Assembly: GCF_014235785.1 (NCBI RefSeq)
Contig: NZ_CP060137.1
Span: 1,736,001-1,800,000, forward strand
DNA: 64,000 nucleotides
Source: Bacillus sp. PAMC26568
GTDB lineage: Bacteria > Bacillota > Bacilli > Bacillales > Bacillaceae
Direction of reading: 5' to 3'
The position numbers and the translations under genes were made by a program. Position 1 is the first letter of the stretch; each line of letters begins with the position of its first letter. The notes beneath the pieces are model-generated. The model searched no databases. It was given only the letters and a program-made list of their open reading frames with translations, and was not told where the DNA came from. Positions 27,296-36,456 of this stretch are shown here, piece by piece.

Positions 27296-28127
27296 TATCG
27301 AATACGCAGTGGGATTAGCAACAGTTATTAACGAAAGCACGAATAAGGCAATTAAAAATTAGACATGCTGAAATTTGTTGTTTAGCTAAATTAAACCTGG
27401 AATATTCAAAATGGATTAAGTGTAAAGAATCAAAAAATTTATAAATTAATTTGAAGGGTATCTTATTATGGGACAAGAGTCTGCAATTGCCCTTTAAATT
27501 ACAATATTGAATGGCCAAATAAAACGTTTTCCGGTAAACCGCTTTACAGGAAAAGATGGAAAGAGAAAATACGTTCTAATGTCACGGTTTCTGATAGAAA
27601 AATATTTAGGCAGCATTTAATGATATCCCTTTCAAGGTAAAAGTTGGCGTGTTATGGACTTATCGCCTGCGTACGCCTGATGTGCATTATGGATGGTACT
27701 TTGAAGTGATATAGAATGTCATCCGGGTTAATTTAAGGCTTGAAATTTTGTCAGGTACCAACTAGATATTGGGGAAAAGAGTGAATGGACAGTGCTAAAC
27801 AGGCTGTGAGATACGAATTAGAAAAAAGAATGTAGGAATAGATCTGGTTCCTTTGCATGATAACAATGGGGATTAAGTTTTTTGAGCTAGTATTATGGAA
27901 TTGGTGTGCTTTCCTTAGCAGTAGCACTCCATTCTAACAATATAGAAGTTATCATCTTTCAGCATGATGTATCACATTCGATGGCGTTCATTTACTGACT
28001 TTTAGGGACTGATTCAAGTGTATATCTCCATTTCCTAAGGAAGTTAAAACGTAAATACTTTTTAATAATATTAAAAAATTATGTAAAGAATATACTTATC
28101 CCAAAAAAATGCTTCTGGAGGTACCTA
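27296..28127. other. Gene-poor stretch with decayed coding fragments
   Basis: No intact ORF. The stretch 27510-27715 reads as protein in two frames (EWPNKTFSGKPLYRKRWKEK, then NDIPFKVKVGVLWTYRLRTP) and looks like a frameshifted remnant I cannot name. A further remnant at 27891-27962 is listed separately. Confidence 0.35.
27891..27962 (+). pseudogene. Remnant of an FAD-dependent monooxygenase N-terminus
   Basis: Reads YYGIGVLSLAVALHSNNIEV, close to the GxGIGGLSLAxALxxxGIEV Rossmann start of FAD-dependent oxidoreductases. Stops lie on both sides and no downstream domain remains. Confidence 0.35.
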
Positions 28128-29150
28128 ATGATGACTGAACATCACACTCAACTAACTTCTGCTGAAATAGCTTCAATTTGGACTGCTTACATGAATGATA
28201 GTATGTCCAAATGCGTTTTAAGTTATTTTTTTAAAATTGTAGAAGATAAAGATATTCGCCCGATTACTGAGTTGGCCAATAACCTATCAACTACTCATTT
28301 AGAAAAGCTAATACAAATTTTCCAGGATGAAAACCTCCCTTTACCAACAGGATTTACAAATGAAGATGTAAATTTAAATGCTCCGCGTTTATATACAGAC
28401 TCTTTTATCCTTCAATATATCGCTCATATGGCAAAAGTAGGAATGATAGCATACAGCGGCTTTATTTCTATGTGCGCAAGAAAAGACTTAAAAACATATT
28501 TCATGGCAGGACTTCAGGAAACCTCAGATTTATTTGACAAAGGTACAGATGTATTACTTTCAAAAGGACTATATATTAGATCACCGTATATCCCGTACCC
28601 AGTTAAATCGGATTATGTAGACAGTAAAAAATATTTAAGCGGTTATTCTCTTTTCAGTAAACAAAGACCATTAAACGCCATTGAAATATCACATTTATAC
28701 ATGAATAACCTAACGAACCATATCGGAAGTAAACTTTCACTGAGTTTTGCCCAAATATCTCCAAATGAAAAAATTCAAAAATGGATGTTAAGAGGGAGGG
28801 ATATCTCACAAAAGCATATGAAGATATTTACAAGTACACTTCTCAGTAACGATATACAATCACCTATTTCATCTGATGTTTCTATAACGAATTCAACTAC
28901 ACCACCATTTTCTGATAAATTAACAATGTATCATATGGGATTATTAAGCGCAGCAGGAACAGGAAATTACGCAATGTCAGCAGCCGCTAGTCAACGAACC
29001 GACTTAGTTTTAAATTATGAAAGATTATCACTTGAAGTTGCTCAATATGCGAAAGATGGAGCCGACATCATGATAAGAAATGAATGGATGGAACAACCAC
29101 CTACAACAGTGGATAAAGAGCAACTTACGAAGAAAAAAACTAATAAATAA
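28128..29150 (+). CDS. DUF3231 family protein
   Basis: 340 residues consisting of two related halves of about 160 residues (first: LTSAEIASIWTAYMNDSMSKC; second: LNAIEISHLYMNNLTNHIG). This is the layout of DUF3231, a helical ferritin-like/coat-F-like family common in Bacillus and often linked to spores. The function is unknown. GGAGGT precedes adjacent ATG codons (28128 and 28131). It is flanked on both sides by decayed genes but is itself intact. Confidence 0.8.
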   Translation: MMTEHHTQLTSAEIASIWTAYMNDSMSKCVLSYFFKIVEDKDIRPITELANNLSTTHLEKLIQIFQDENLPLPTGFTNEDVNLNAPRLYTDSFILQYIAHMAKVGMIAYSGFISMCARKDLKTYFMAGLQETSDLFDKGTDVLLSKGLYIRSPYIPYPVKSDYVDSKKYLSGYSLFSKQRPLNAIEISHLYMNNLTNHIGSKLSLSFAQISPNEKIQKWMLRGRDISQKHMKIFTSTLLSNDIQSPISSDVSITNSTTPPFSDKLTMYHMGLLSAAGTGNYAMSAAASQRTDLVLNYERLSLEVAQYAKDGADIMIRNEWMEQPPTTVDKEQLTKKKTNK

Positions 29151-29342
29151 TACTGCCTTTATAAGTCGTTACTTGGATATAAAGGTAGTAGGCTATATTT
29201 ATGAAGCGTTTCTGTTCCAGGACGATTTCAACAATAGAAATCCATATTTTCCTGACACTTCCATAATTAGAAATGTATAGGAGGTGATTTTCTAATTGTG
29301 GTGGAATTTATCTTATAACCGAAAGTTAGGGGATGGTATTTT

Positions 29343-30097
29343 GTGAGTTCTGTGAATGTTTGGAATGCAGATCTATACGATGATAAATTAAGCTTTGTAT
29401 CTAATTTTGGCAAAGGAGTGGTTGAGCTGCTTCAACCGCAAAAAGGTGAAAAAATACTTGATTTAGGCTGTGGAACGGGAGATCTTACATATGAAATCTT
29501 TAACTCAGGTGCCATCGTAAAAGGAATTGATTTCTCAAGAGAAATGATTGAAACAGCACGTAAAAAGTATCCTGAAATCCCATTCAGTGATGAAAACGGG
29601 GAAACATTTAGGACAAATGAAAAGTATGATGCTATTTTCTCCAATGCAGCCCTTCGTTGGATGAAACGAGCTGACAAAGTTGTAGAATCAGTTTGCCAGG
29701 AGGTCGTTTTGTAGCTGAATTCGGAGGACAAGGAAATGTTCAAACTGTTATTAGAGGGATAATAGATGTCCTATCAGAAAAATATGGGATGAATGTAGGA
29801 AAAAGAAATCCTTGGTATTTTCCAAGTATCGGAGAATATAGCACTTTACTTGAACAATACGGATTTAAAGTATCATATGCTCATCATTTTGATAGACCTA
29901 CACCATTAACAGATGGAGAAAAGGGATTGAATCATTGGTTAGACAGTTTTGCGGATGACTTTTTCCCTGAGTTCTCCAAAGAAGAAAAAATGGTTATTTA
30001 TGAAAAGATAAAAGATAAGATACAATCAGCTTTATATAAAAATGATATATGGGTAGCTGATTATAAGCGAATTAGAATTGTTGCAATTAAGAAATGA
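29343..30097 (+). pseudogene. Frameshifted SAM-dependent methyltransferase
   Basis: Frame 1 (29343-29714) carries VNVWNADLYDDKLSFVSNFG, the SAM motif ILDLGCGTGDL and NAALRWMKRADKVVESVCQ, then stops. Frame 2 (to 30097) resumes with PGGRFVAEFGGQGN and a normal C-terminus (NDIWVADYKRIRIVAIKK). A few bases are missing at about 29693-29700, where homologues read roughly LKPGGRF. The two parts together make a class I methyltransferase of about 250 residues. Confidence 0.8.
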
Positions 30098-30302
30098 TAG
30101 TCAGAATACTATGAGGAAATTTTAATTGGTCCTGGGTGTTAGTGTTATATATAATTTCCAGGGTTTAGCACCTACAAGTCTCAAAAAACCAGATAAAACT
30201 AAGAAGTAGTTTTAGAATGGGGAGATTTTATGCTTTAGATTACACGACTAACCTTTCAATGGCATAAAGCCTATAAAGATTAACAAAATAATTAAATAAA
30301 AT

Positions 30303-30672
30303 CTAATGGGTTTGTCTCACAATTTCATCCATTTGGAGTGTTTCATAACTTGTCCATATCATCTGTATCGAAGTTGGATACACACCACCTAATATATTCC
30401 ATTCTTTCTTCAGTTTTTCCATACCTTCAATCGTTTCTGCTAAAGGAATTCGTCCTCTCCAATGTAAAAGATATAAGTTCAGGCGGTCGGTCCCCAACCG
30501 ATTCAAACTATTTTCACATGCTGTTGAAATCAAATTTAATCCAGCATGATGGGGATAAACTTTAGAAACGAAAAACACATCATCCCTGCGTTCTTTAATT
30601 GCTTCACCAATTAAACCTTCAGAATGGCCATCAGGAGGAAGAACATCTAATTTAGAATTACCCCACTTAAAA
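30303..30672 (-). pseudogene. Decayed aldo/keto reductase
   Basis: On the minus strand: GHSEGLIGEAIKERRDDVFF, then VSKVYPHHAGLN, LGTDRLNLYLLHWRG and EGMEKLKKEWNI, typical aldo/keto reductase sequence including the DLYLLHW strand. After this the frame shifts; another frame reads VSNFDTDDMDKL and then fragments of WNTPNG. The first ~45 residues and the C-terminal half are missing. Confidence 0.75.
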
Positions 30673-30713
30673 TAAAATACTCAATCTTGAAAATTTAATG
30701 TTGAATAAATGTA

Positions 30714-30742
30714 TTGTAAAACGCTTACATAAGAATTATAAT
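30714..30742 (+). promoter_or_regulatory. Promoter of the sugar-acid operon
   Basis: TTGTAA, 17 bases, TATAAT. A cre-like palindrome TGTAAAACGCTTACA (30715-30729) overlaps the -35 box. It is one base longer than the standard 14-bp cre, so CcpA binding is possible but not certain. Confidence 0.65.
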
Positions 30743-30747
30743 TTCTA

Positions 30748-30772
30748 TAAACCGATTTACTAAACCGGTTTA
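30748..30772 (+). promoter_or_regulatory. Tandem LacI-type operators
   Basis: TAAACCGATTTA (30748-30759) and the perfect palindrome TAAACCGGTTTA (30761-30772), just downstream of the -10 box. The reverse complement of the first copy recurs at 35756-35767. They are the probable binding sites of the LacI-family regulator encoded at 34.7 kb. Confidence 0.75.
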
Positions 30773-30800
30773 GTGTTTTATGGGGGGGAGGAGCGCTTGT

Positions 30801-31580
30801 GTGAAGAATGTTATTATTCCATTAAACGCTTTTGATAGAAAAGAAGTGTTAGAGAATGGTCAAATTGCTTTTATTAAATTAATAGCAGCATCTGGTGCGT
30901 ATGGTGTTGAGATCAGGAGAGAATTATTTACTGATGAGATTTTGCCTCTGAAGCACCTAAGTGAAAAAATTGCAGCTACCTCACTGTTTACAGTTTATTC
31001 AGCTCCTATCGAGTTATGGAAAAAAGACGGATCACTAAACATTAAGGAACTTCAATTAACTTTTCAGGAAGCGGACCTTTTAAGTGCAAGCTGGGTAAAA
31101 ACATCATTGGGGCACTACATAAAAGGGGTCTCTAATTTAGAAGACCTAAAACAATTTTTAAAAAATGCTGAAGTAAAGCTGTTCGTTGAAAATGATCAGA
31201 CTCAGTATGGAGGGAATATATCGGACTTGAAGCATTTTTTTGAAAGCGCTTATATTTCTGATGTTCCTGTTCGTATGACCTTTGATACGGGGAACTGGAT
31301 GTATACAAATGAAAAATGGATGGATGCATTAATGCAATTAAAAGAATTTGTCGCATACCTGCACTTGAAAAATGTTATTCAAAATGGCAAGGAGCTGACA
31401 ACCATCGCATTATCCAATAATGAAAACGCTGCTTGGCGATTCATAGCCGGACAGTTTCCAATCGATCTGCCCAAAGCACTTGAATTCCCGATTGCACCAG
31501 TCAATCGGTTAAGAGAGTATGTGGAAATGGTTGAAACCAACAAGACGTATAAGGAAGGGGAGGTTTTATGCAAAAGTTAG
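30801..31580 (+). CDS. Sugar phosphate isomerase/epimerase-like TIM barrel
   Basis: 259 residues of the xylose-isomerase-like TIM barrel superfamily. Features include GAYGVEIRRELF, a metal-site strand KLFVENDQTQYGG and VRMTFDTGNWMYTN, then AYLHLKNV. It is the first gene of the operon, so it may isomerise or epimerise the incoming sugar acid; the substrate is unknown. The GTG at 30801 has GGGGGGAGGAG upstream and is preferred to the in-frame ATG at 30780, which lies before the SD. It overlaps kdgK by 13 bases. Confidence 0.75.
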   Translation: MKNVIIPLNAFDRKEVLENGQIAFIKLIAASGAYGVEIRRELFTDEILPLKHLSEKIAATSLFTVYSAPIELWKKDGSLNIKELQLTFQEADLLSASWVKTSLGHYIKGVSNLEDLKQFLKNAEVKLFVENDQTQYGGNISDLKHFFESAYISDVPVRMTFDTGNWMYTNEKWMDALMQLKEFVAYLHLKNVIQNGKELTTIALSNNENAAWRFIAGQFPIDLPKALEFPIAPVNRLREYVEMVETNKTYKEGEVLCKS

Positions 31581-32515
31581 ATGTTGTAACGTTTGGTGAA
31601 GCAATGGCCCTGTTTATTGCGGGAAATCCAGGGCCGTTACATGAAATTGAACATTTTACAAGGGAACTTGCAGGTGCCGAAACAAATGTGGCAATCGGCC
31701 TCTCAAGGTTAGGACTCAAATCTGGCTGGGCAAGTAAAGTAGGGTCTGATGCATTCGGAAAATATATTATGAAAAGGCTATCAGAGGAAAATGTGAATGT
31801 TGAACATGTATTTATAGATAAACGTTATCCAACCGGATTTCAGCTGAAAGAAAAGGCAGCTGCTGGAGATCCGGAAGTTCAATATTTCAGGAAGGGCTCA
31901 TCAGCAAGCTTCATGGGTGCTGAAGATTTTCACAAAGAATATTTTAGCGATGCACGTCATCTTCACATGACAGGCATCCCATTAGCTATTTCAAGCCATA
32001 CACGTTCTTTTGCTCAAACAGCACTTTCTTATATGAAAGAATTGGGGCGCACTGTCAGCTTTGATCCTAATTTAAGACCAACTTTATGGTCATCAAAACA
32101 AGAAATGATTGAAGTCATTAATCAGTTTGCTGTAAAAGCAGACTATGTTCTTCCTGGTATTTCTGAAGGGGAACTATTAACAGGGTATACTAACCCGCGT
32201 GATATTGCTTCCTTTTATTTAGATAGAGGGGTCAAGCTTGTTGTGATTAAGCTTGGGGAACAAGGTGCCTTTTATAAAAGCAGTTCTGAAGAAGGGATTG
32301 TGAATGCGTTTGAAGTAAAAGAAGTTGTTGACACGGTTGGAGCAGGAGACGGATTTGCGGTTGGTCTTATCAGCGGTCTTCTTGAAAGTCTGCCGCTGCA
32401 TGAAGCAGTGTTCCGTGGAAATGCAATTGGCTCACTGGCTGTACAATCGCAGGGGGACAATGATGGATATCCAGATCGACATGAATTAATGGAATATATG
32501 AAAAGACCTATATAA
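31568..32515 (+). CDS. kdgK: 2-keto-3-deoxygluconate kinase (PfkB family)
   Basis: 315 residues. PfkB kinase with the N-terminal FGEAMALFI, the substrate lid region GAETNVAIGLSRLG and the C-terminal catalytic motif DTVGAGDGFAVGLISGLL with its aspartate base. Assignment to KDG rather than another sugar rests on overall similarity to KdgK and on the KDPG aldolase gene in the same operon. Reaction: KDG + ATP to KDPG. An AAGGGGAGG SD lies inside the previous gene. Confidence 0.88.
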   Translation: MQKLDVVTFGEAMALFIAGNPGPLHEIEHFTRELAGAETNVAIGLSRLGLKSGWASKVGSDAFGKYIMKRLSEENVNVEHVFIDKRYPTGFQLKEKAAAGDPEVQYFRKGSSASFMGAEDFHKEYFSDARHLHMTGIPLAISSHTRSFAQTALSYMKELGRTVSFDPNLRPTLWSSKQEMIEVINQFAVKADYVLPGISEGELLTGYTNPRDIASFYLDRGVKLVVIKLGEQGAFYKSSSEEGIVNAFEVKEVVDTVGAGDGFAVGLISGLLESLPLHEAVFRGNAIGSLAVQSQGDNDGYPDRHELMEYMKRPI

Positions 32516-32528
32516 GGAGTGATTTACT

Positions 32529-33815
32529 ATGAAACAAACGATTGCAAAACAAAGATGGCTTCGTTTAATTCCAATTGTTTTTATCACGTACAGTCTTGCA
32601 TATCTAGATCGTGCTAACTATTCTTTTGGTGCAGCAGGCGGTTTAGCTCAAGATCTAGGCATTACACCAGCCGTATCATCACTGCTAGGTTCCCTGTTCT
32701 TTCTTGGATACTTCTTTTTTCAGGTTCCGGGAGCCCATTATGCAGAGAAAAAGAGTGCTAAAGTTCTTATTTTCTGGTCATTGATTGCTTGGGGTGCCCT
32801 TGCTACTGCAACAGGAATGGTTTCAAATGTAAATTTATTATTTGTCATTCGTTTTATGCTGGGTGTAGTTGAAAGTGCCGTTATGCCAGCGATGCTGGTC
32901 TTTTTAAGCCATTGGTTTACAAAAGCGGAGCGTTCTCGGGCAAATACTTTTCTTATTCTTGGAAATCCAGTAACCGTTTTATGGATGTCTATTGTTTCAG
33001 GTTATTTATTGGAGGCCTATGGCTGGAGATGGATGTTTATTATTGAAGGTATTCCAGCAATCATTTGGGCATTTTTATGGTGGAAGCTTGTTTTTGATCA
33101 TCCGAGAGACGCTAAGTGGCTAAGCTCAAAGGAAAAAGCAGACTTGCAGGCGGAACTTGATGAGGAACAGCAAGGAATAAAGCCTGTTAAAAACTATCGT
33201 GAAGCGTTTAGGTCAAAAGTTGTCATCCTTTTAGCTATGCAATATGCATTATGGAGTGTAGGGCTTTACGGATTCGTTATGTGGCTTCCTTCTATTATTA
33301 AAGCAGCACCTAACATGAGCATTGTCCAGACTGGATGGCTAGCAGCAGTACCTTATGTTTTAGCAGTCGTGCTTATGCTGGTATCATCTCATTTCTCCGA
33401 TAAATTGCAAAAACGAAAAGAATTTGTCTGGCCATTCCTTTTTATAGGAGCCATTGCATTCTATGCTTCCTATCTAATTGGTACAAGTCATTTTTGGATA
33501 AGCTTCGTATTGCTGATCATAGCAGGAGGAGCCATGTACGCACCATATGGACCATTCTTCGCGATCATACCAGAAATTTTACCGCGGAATGTAGCGGGCG
33601 GCGCGATGGCATTGATCAATTCAATGGGTGCACTTGGTTCATTTGTTGGTTCATATGTTGTTGGGTATTTAAATGGTTCTACTGGAGGTTTTGGGGCTTC
33701 GTATATCTTTATGGCCGGTTCGTTATTACTGTCTGCCATCTTAACAATTATTGCGACGAAAAAAGCAAAAGAAAAAAATATCAGCCAATCTGCGCTGAAA
33801 ACTAGTATTTCATAA
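32529..33815 (+). CDS. MFS transporter, hexuronate/sugar-acid type (ACS family)
   Basis: 428 residues, 12 membrane segments. The AYLDRANYSFGAAGG segment in helix 1 and GVVESAVMPAMLVFLSHWF are hallmarks of the anion:cation symporter family (ExuT, GudP, DgoT). It should import a hexuronate, aldonate or KDG by proton symport. It lies 13 bases after kdgK in the operon; the context supports a sugar-acid substrate. Confidence 0.88.
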   Translation: MKQTIAKQRWLRLIPIVFITYSLAYLDRANYSFGAAGGLAQDLGITPAVSSLLGSLFFLGYFFFQVPGAHYAEKKSAKVLIFWSLIAWGALATATGMVSNVNLLFVIRFMLGVVESAVMPAMLVFLSHWFTKAERSRANTFLILGNPVTVLWMSIVSGYLLEAYGWRWMFIIEGIPAIIWAFLWWKLVFDHPRDAKWLSSKEKADLQAELDEEQQGIKPVKNYREAFRSKVVILLAMQYALWSVGLYGFVMWLPSIIKAAPNMSIVQTGWLAAVPYVLAVVLMLVSSHFSDKLQKRKEFVWPFLFIGAIAFYASYLIGTSHFWISFVLLIIAGGAMYAPYGPFFAIIPEILPRNVAGGAMALINSMGALGSFVGSYVVGYLNGSTGGFGASYIFMAGSLLLSAILTIIATKKAKEKNISQSALKTSIS

Positions 33816-33934
33816 AAAACACAGCAGGATGGCAGTCCAAATAAAAGCTGTTGCTCTCTAAGTATGCAAAGCAGCAAGAAGTATCAATACATGGTACTTA
33901 GAATTGGAAGCAAAGTTTGATAGGGAGTGAGACC

Positions 33935-34573
33935 GTGGGTTTAGAAGAAATCAAAAAACGCGGGGTTGTTGCTGTTATAAGAGGAGCGACACCCAAATCT
34001 ATTATATCTATTGGAAATGCATTAAAAAATGGCGGAGTGACTGCATTTGAGATCACTATGGAAACTCCAAAAGCAATGTCGGTAATTGAAGCAGCATCAT
34101 CATACTTTGGAAAAGATGTACTAGTTGGAGCCGGAACTGTGCTTGATGCTGAAACGGCAAGAGCAGCTATACTCTCAGGTGCGAGATTTATATTTTCGCC
34201 GACAGTAAGAAAAGAAACGATTACAATGGCTAAACGCTACAGTGTAATCAGTGTGCCTGGTGCATTTACACCTACGGAGATTCTGACAGCATATGAGTAT
34301 GGAGCAGACTTAATCAAAGTCTTTCCGGCAAGTTCGGTCGGTCCAGACTATTTTAAAAATATAGCAGGTCCACTGCCCCATATTCCATTAATGCCAACAG
34401 GCGGGGTCGATGTTCATAATACAGGAGATTATTTTAAAGCAGGTGCCGTGGCAGTCGGAGTGGGAAGTACACTTGTAAATACAAAAAAAGAATTATCCGA
34501 AGAGGCACTTCGTAACATGATGGAAAAAGCATCACATTTTATGAAAGAAGTCAGGATAGCAAGAGGAGAATAA
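33935..34573 (+). CDS. kdgA: KDPG aldolase
   Basis: 212 residues. Class I KDPG/KHG aldolase: VVAVIRGA, the catalytic glutamate region FEITMETP, VGAGTVLD, and the Schiff-base lysine in DLIKVFPASSVGP, then MPTGGVD. It cleaves KDPG to pyruvate and glyceraldehyde 3-phosphate. The GTG at 33935 has GGGAGTGAG upstream; the in-frame TTG at 33917 precedes the SD. It follows the transporter gene by about 120 bases without an obvious terminator. Confidence 0.92.
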   Translation: MGLEEIKKRGVVAVIRGATPKSIISIGNALKNGGVTAFEITMETPKAMSVIEAASSYFGKDVLVGAGTVLDAETARAAILSGARFIFSPTVRKETITMAKRYSVISVPGAFTPTEILTAYEYGADLIKVFPASSVGPDYFKNIAGPLPHIPLMPTGGVDVHNTGDYFKAGAVAVGVGSTLVNTKKELSEEALRNMMEKASHFMKEVRIARGE

Positions 34574-34717
34574 AATTCGACTGCCGCTCATTTTTGAGGG
34601 GAATGGGTGGCATAGAAAAATTTCACAAGGAAATTTAAATAGGTTGAACGGAGAGTGGATTAATGTAAATCTATCCTATAAAATGGACGGTACAAGTAAT
34701 TGGAAAGAGTTGATAAG

Positions 34718-35722
34718 ATGGCAAGAGTTACGATGGCGGATGTAGCTAAGGAAGCAGGTGTTTCTAAGAGTACTGTATCCCAATTTATTAATAAACGGTA
34801 CGAATATATGGGTGATGATACAAAGAGGAAAATTGATGAAGCAATCAAAACGCTGGGCTATCATCCTAATTATCTGGCAAGAAGCTTAAAGCAGAAGCGA
34901 ACATCTATGATCGGAGTTATAGTTGGGAATATTATGCACCGCCTTTCTACCGAGGTTAGCCGTTCCATTGAAGACTATTGTTATGAGCATGATATGCACG
35001 CCATACTTTGTAATGCGGATGACAATCCAGAAAAAGAAAGAAAATATATTGAGGTCCTTCAAGCCAAGCAGGTAGACGGTCTGATTATTTTCCCGACAGG
35101 ACAAAATCTTGATTTATATCAAAAATTAATAGATGAGGAATATCCGGTTGTTTTTATAGACCGGAAAATAGATGAGTTAAATGCAAATTCAGTTCTTGCA
35201 GCCAACAGTGAAGCTACTGTGGAATCCATTCGTCACTTTATCTCAAATGGACATAAAAGAATTGCAATTGTAACCCAGCCGTTAAGCATCAGTCCTAGGA
35301 TTGAAAGACTTCATGGATATAAGCAGGCGCTTAATGAAGCGGGTATCCCCATGAAGGAAGAATATATGATTCATGTTGAAATAAAAAAAATGAAAAATGA
35401 ATTGGAAAAGCTCTTTGGTCTTTCAGAGCGTCCAACAGCCCTTTTTGCAGGAAATGATCTAGTGTTTCTTGAAGTTTTGGAGTTTTTCAAAGAGAAGCAT
35501 ATAAAAATTGGAAAAGATGTAGCATTAATTGTTTTCGATAATATTCCGCTTGCCCATTTAGCTGAAACACAAGTAACCACTATTGCACAGCCTGGTTATG
35601 AAATGGGCCAAAAGGCTGCAGAATTATTGCTGCAGCAAATAAACAAAGAACTTCAAGGTTTTGACGAGTATGTTTTCGGTTGTGAACTAATGATTAGAGA
35701 ATCATCTCAGCCAAGAATGTGA
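34718..35722 (+). CDS. LacI-family regulator of the sugar-acid genes (KdgR-like)
   Basis: 334 residues. An N-terminal helix-turn-helix (TMADVAKEAGVSKSTVSQFI) with hinge helix (GYHPNYLARSLKQKR) is followed by a periplasmic-binding-like effector domain (IGVIVGNIMH, DGLIIFPTG). It sits inside the sugar-acid cluster, as KdgR does in B. subtilis. Predicted operators TAAACCGRTTTA lie before the first gene and before the hps-phi pair. The inducer is probably KDG or a related acid. The ATG at 34718 is preferred (GGAAAGAG upstream). Confidence 0.88.
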   Translation: MARVTMADVAKEAGVSKSTVSQFINKRYEYMGDDTKRKIDEAIKTLGYHPNYLARSLKQKRTSMIGVIVGNIMHRLSTEVSRSIEDYCYEHDMHAILCNADDNPEKERKYIEVLQAKQVDGLIIFPTGQNLDLYQKLIDEEYPVVFIDRKIDELNANSVLAANSEATVESIRHFISNGHKRIAIVTQPLSISPRIERLHGYKQALNEAGIPMKEEYMIHVEIKKMKNELEKLFGLSERPTALFAGNDLVFLEVLEFFKEKHIKIGKDVALIVFDNIPLAHLAETQVTTIAQPGYEMGQKAAELLLQQINKELQGFDEYVFGCELMIRESSQPRM

Positions 35723-35755
35723 TAGGCCAAGAGTTCTCTTTTTTTAAAGTATAAC

Positions 35756-35767
35756 TAAATCGGTTTA
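35756..35767 (+). promoter_or_regulatory. LacI-type operator before hps-phi
   Basis: TAAATCGGTTTA, the exact reverse complement of the operator at 30748-30759. It follows a TATAAC (35750-35755) that could be a -10 box and abuts the RBS of the next gene. Confidence 0.7.
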
Positions 35768-35781
35768 TGAGAGGTGAAATG

Positions 35782-36456
35782 ATGAAAATTCAACTAGCTT
35801 TAGACCGTTTATCAATGGAAGAAGCGATCCAGATTGCTAGTAGGACTGAAAAATACATAGACATCATTGAAGTGGGAACTTCGTTAATAAAAGAATTTGG
35901 AGTTGCAAGCATTTCTAAATTTAAAGAAGCATTTCCCGATAAAACCATTCTGGCAGATATGAAAACCATCGATAATGCTTTATACGAATTTACTCTAAGC
36001 TTTAATGCAGGTGCTGACATAGCCACTGTCATGGGGGTATCACCAATGCCCACAATTGAGGTGTGCATGGAAGCAGCAGCAAAGCATGACAAAAAAACAA
36101 TGATTGATATATTAAACACAACGGCACAGCAAAGAGCTTCTATTTTTGCATTTACAGATGCTATTTTTTGTGATCATATCAGCAAGGATTTACAAGAACG
36201 ATCAGGACTGAAAAGCACGAACAGCTACTGCTTTGATCCTGCACTGCAATGGGCAGTTGCAGGAGGTATTACTGGCGATTCCATCCGGAATATGGCAGAA
36301 CCGCTTCCTGATATTGTCATCGTAGGGTCAGCCATTACAAAAGCCATTCACCCTGAAAAAGCAGCAGAGGCTTTTCGCAGAATAATAGAAGGAAAGAAGG
36401 ATAAATATAATGAATCAATTGGAAACGATTCTATCAGAAATATCAACAGTTATTAA
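35782..36456 (+). CDS. Hexulose-6-phosphate synthase family protein
   Basis: 224 residues, orotidine-phosphate-decarboxylase-like barrel of the HPS/KGPDC family. Visible are QLALDRLSMEEAI, the metal-site motif ADMKTID, AGADIATVMGV, VAGGITGDSI and IVGSAITKAIHPEKAAEAF. HPS joins formaldehyde and ribulose 5-phosphate, or runs in reverse. The residues after the motif (NALYE) differ from the usual AGGYE, so specificity may be changed. AGAGGTGA precedes ATG 35782. It overlaps phi by 47 bases. Confidence 0.78.
   Translation: MKIQLALDRLSMEEAIQIASRTEKYIDIIEVGTSLIKEFGVASISKFKEAFPDKTILADMKTIDNALYEFTLSFNAGADIATVMGVSPMPTIEVCMEAAAKHDKKTMIDILNTTAQQRASIFAFTDAIFCDHISKDLQERSGLKSTNSYCFDPALQWAVAGGITGDSIRNMAEPLPDIVIVGSAITKAIHPEKAAEAFRRIIEGKKDKYNESIGNDSIRNINSY

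Noticed and set aside
30715-30729. Perfect cre site
   Set aside because: The palindrome TGTAAAACGCTTACA has one base more than the 14-bp cre consensus, so it is only called cre-like.
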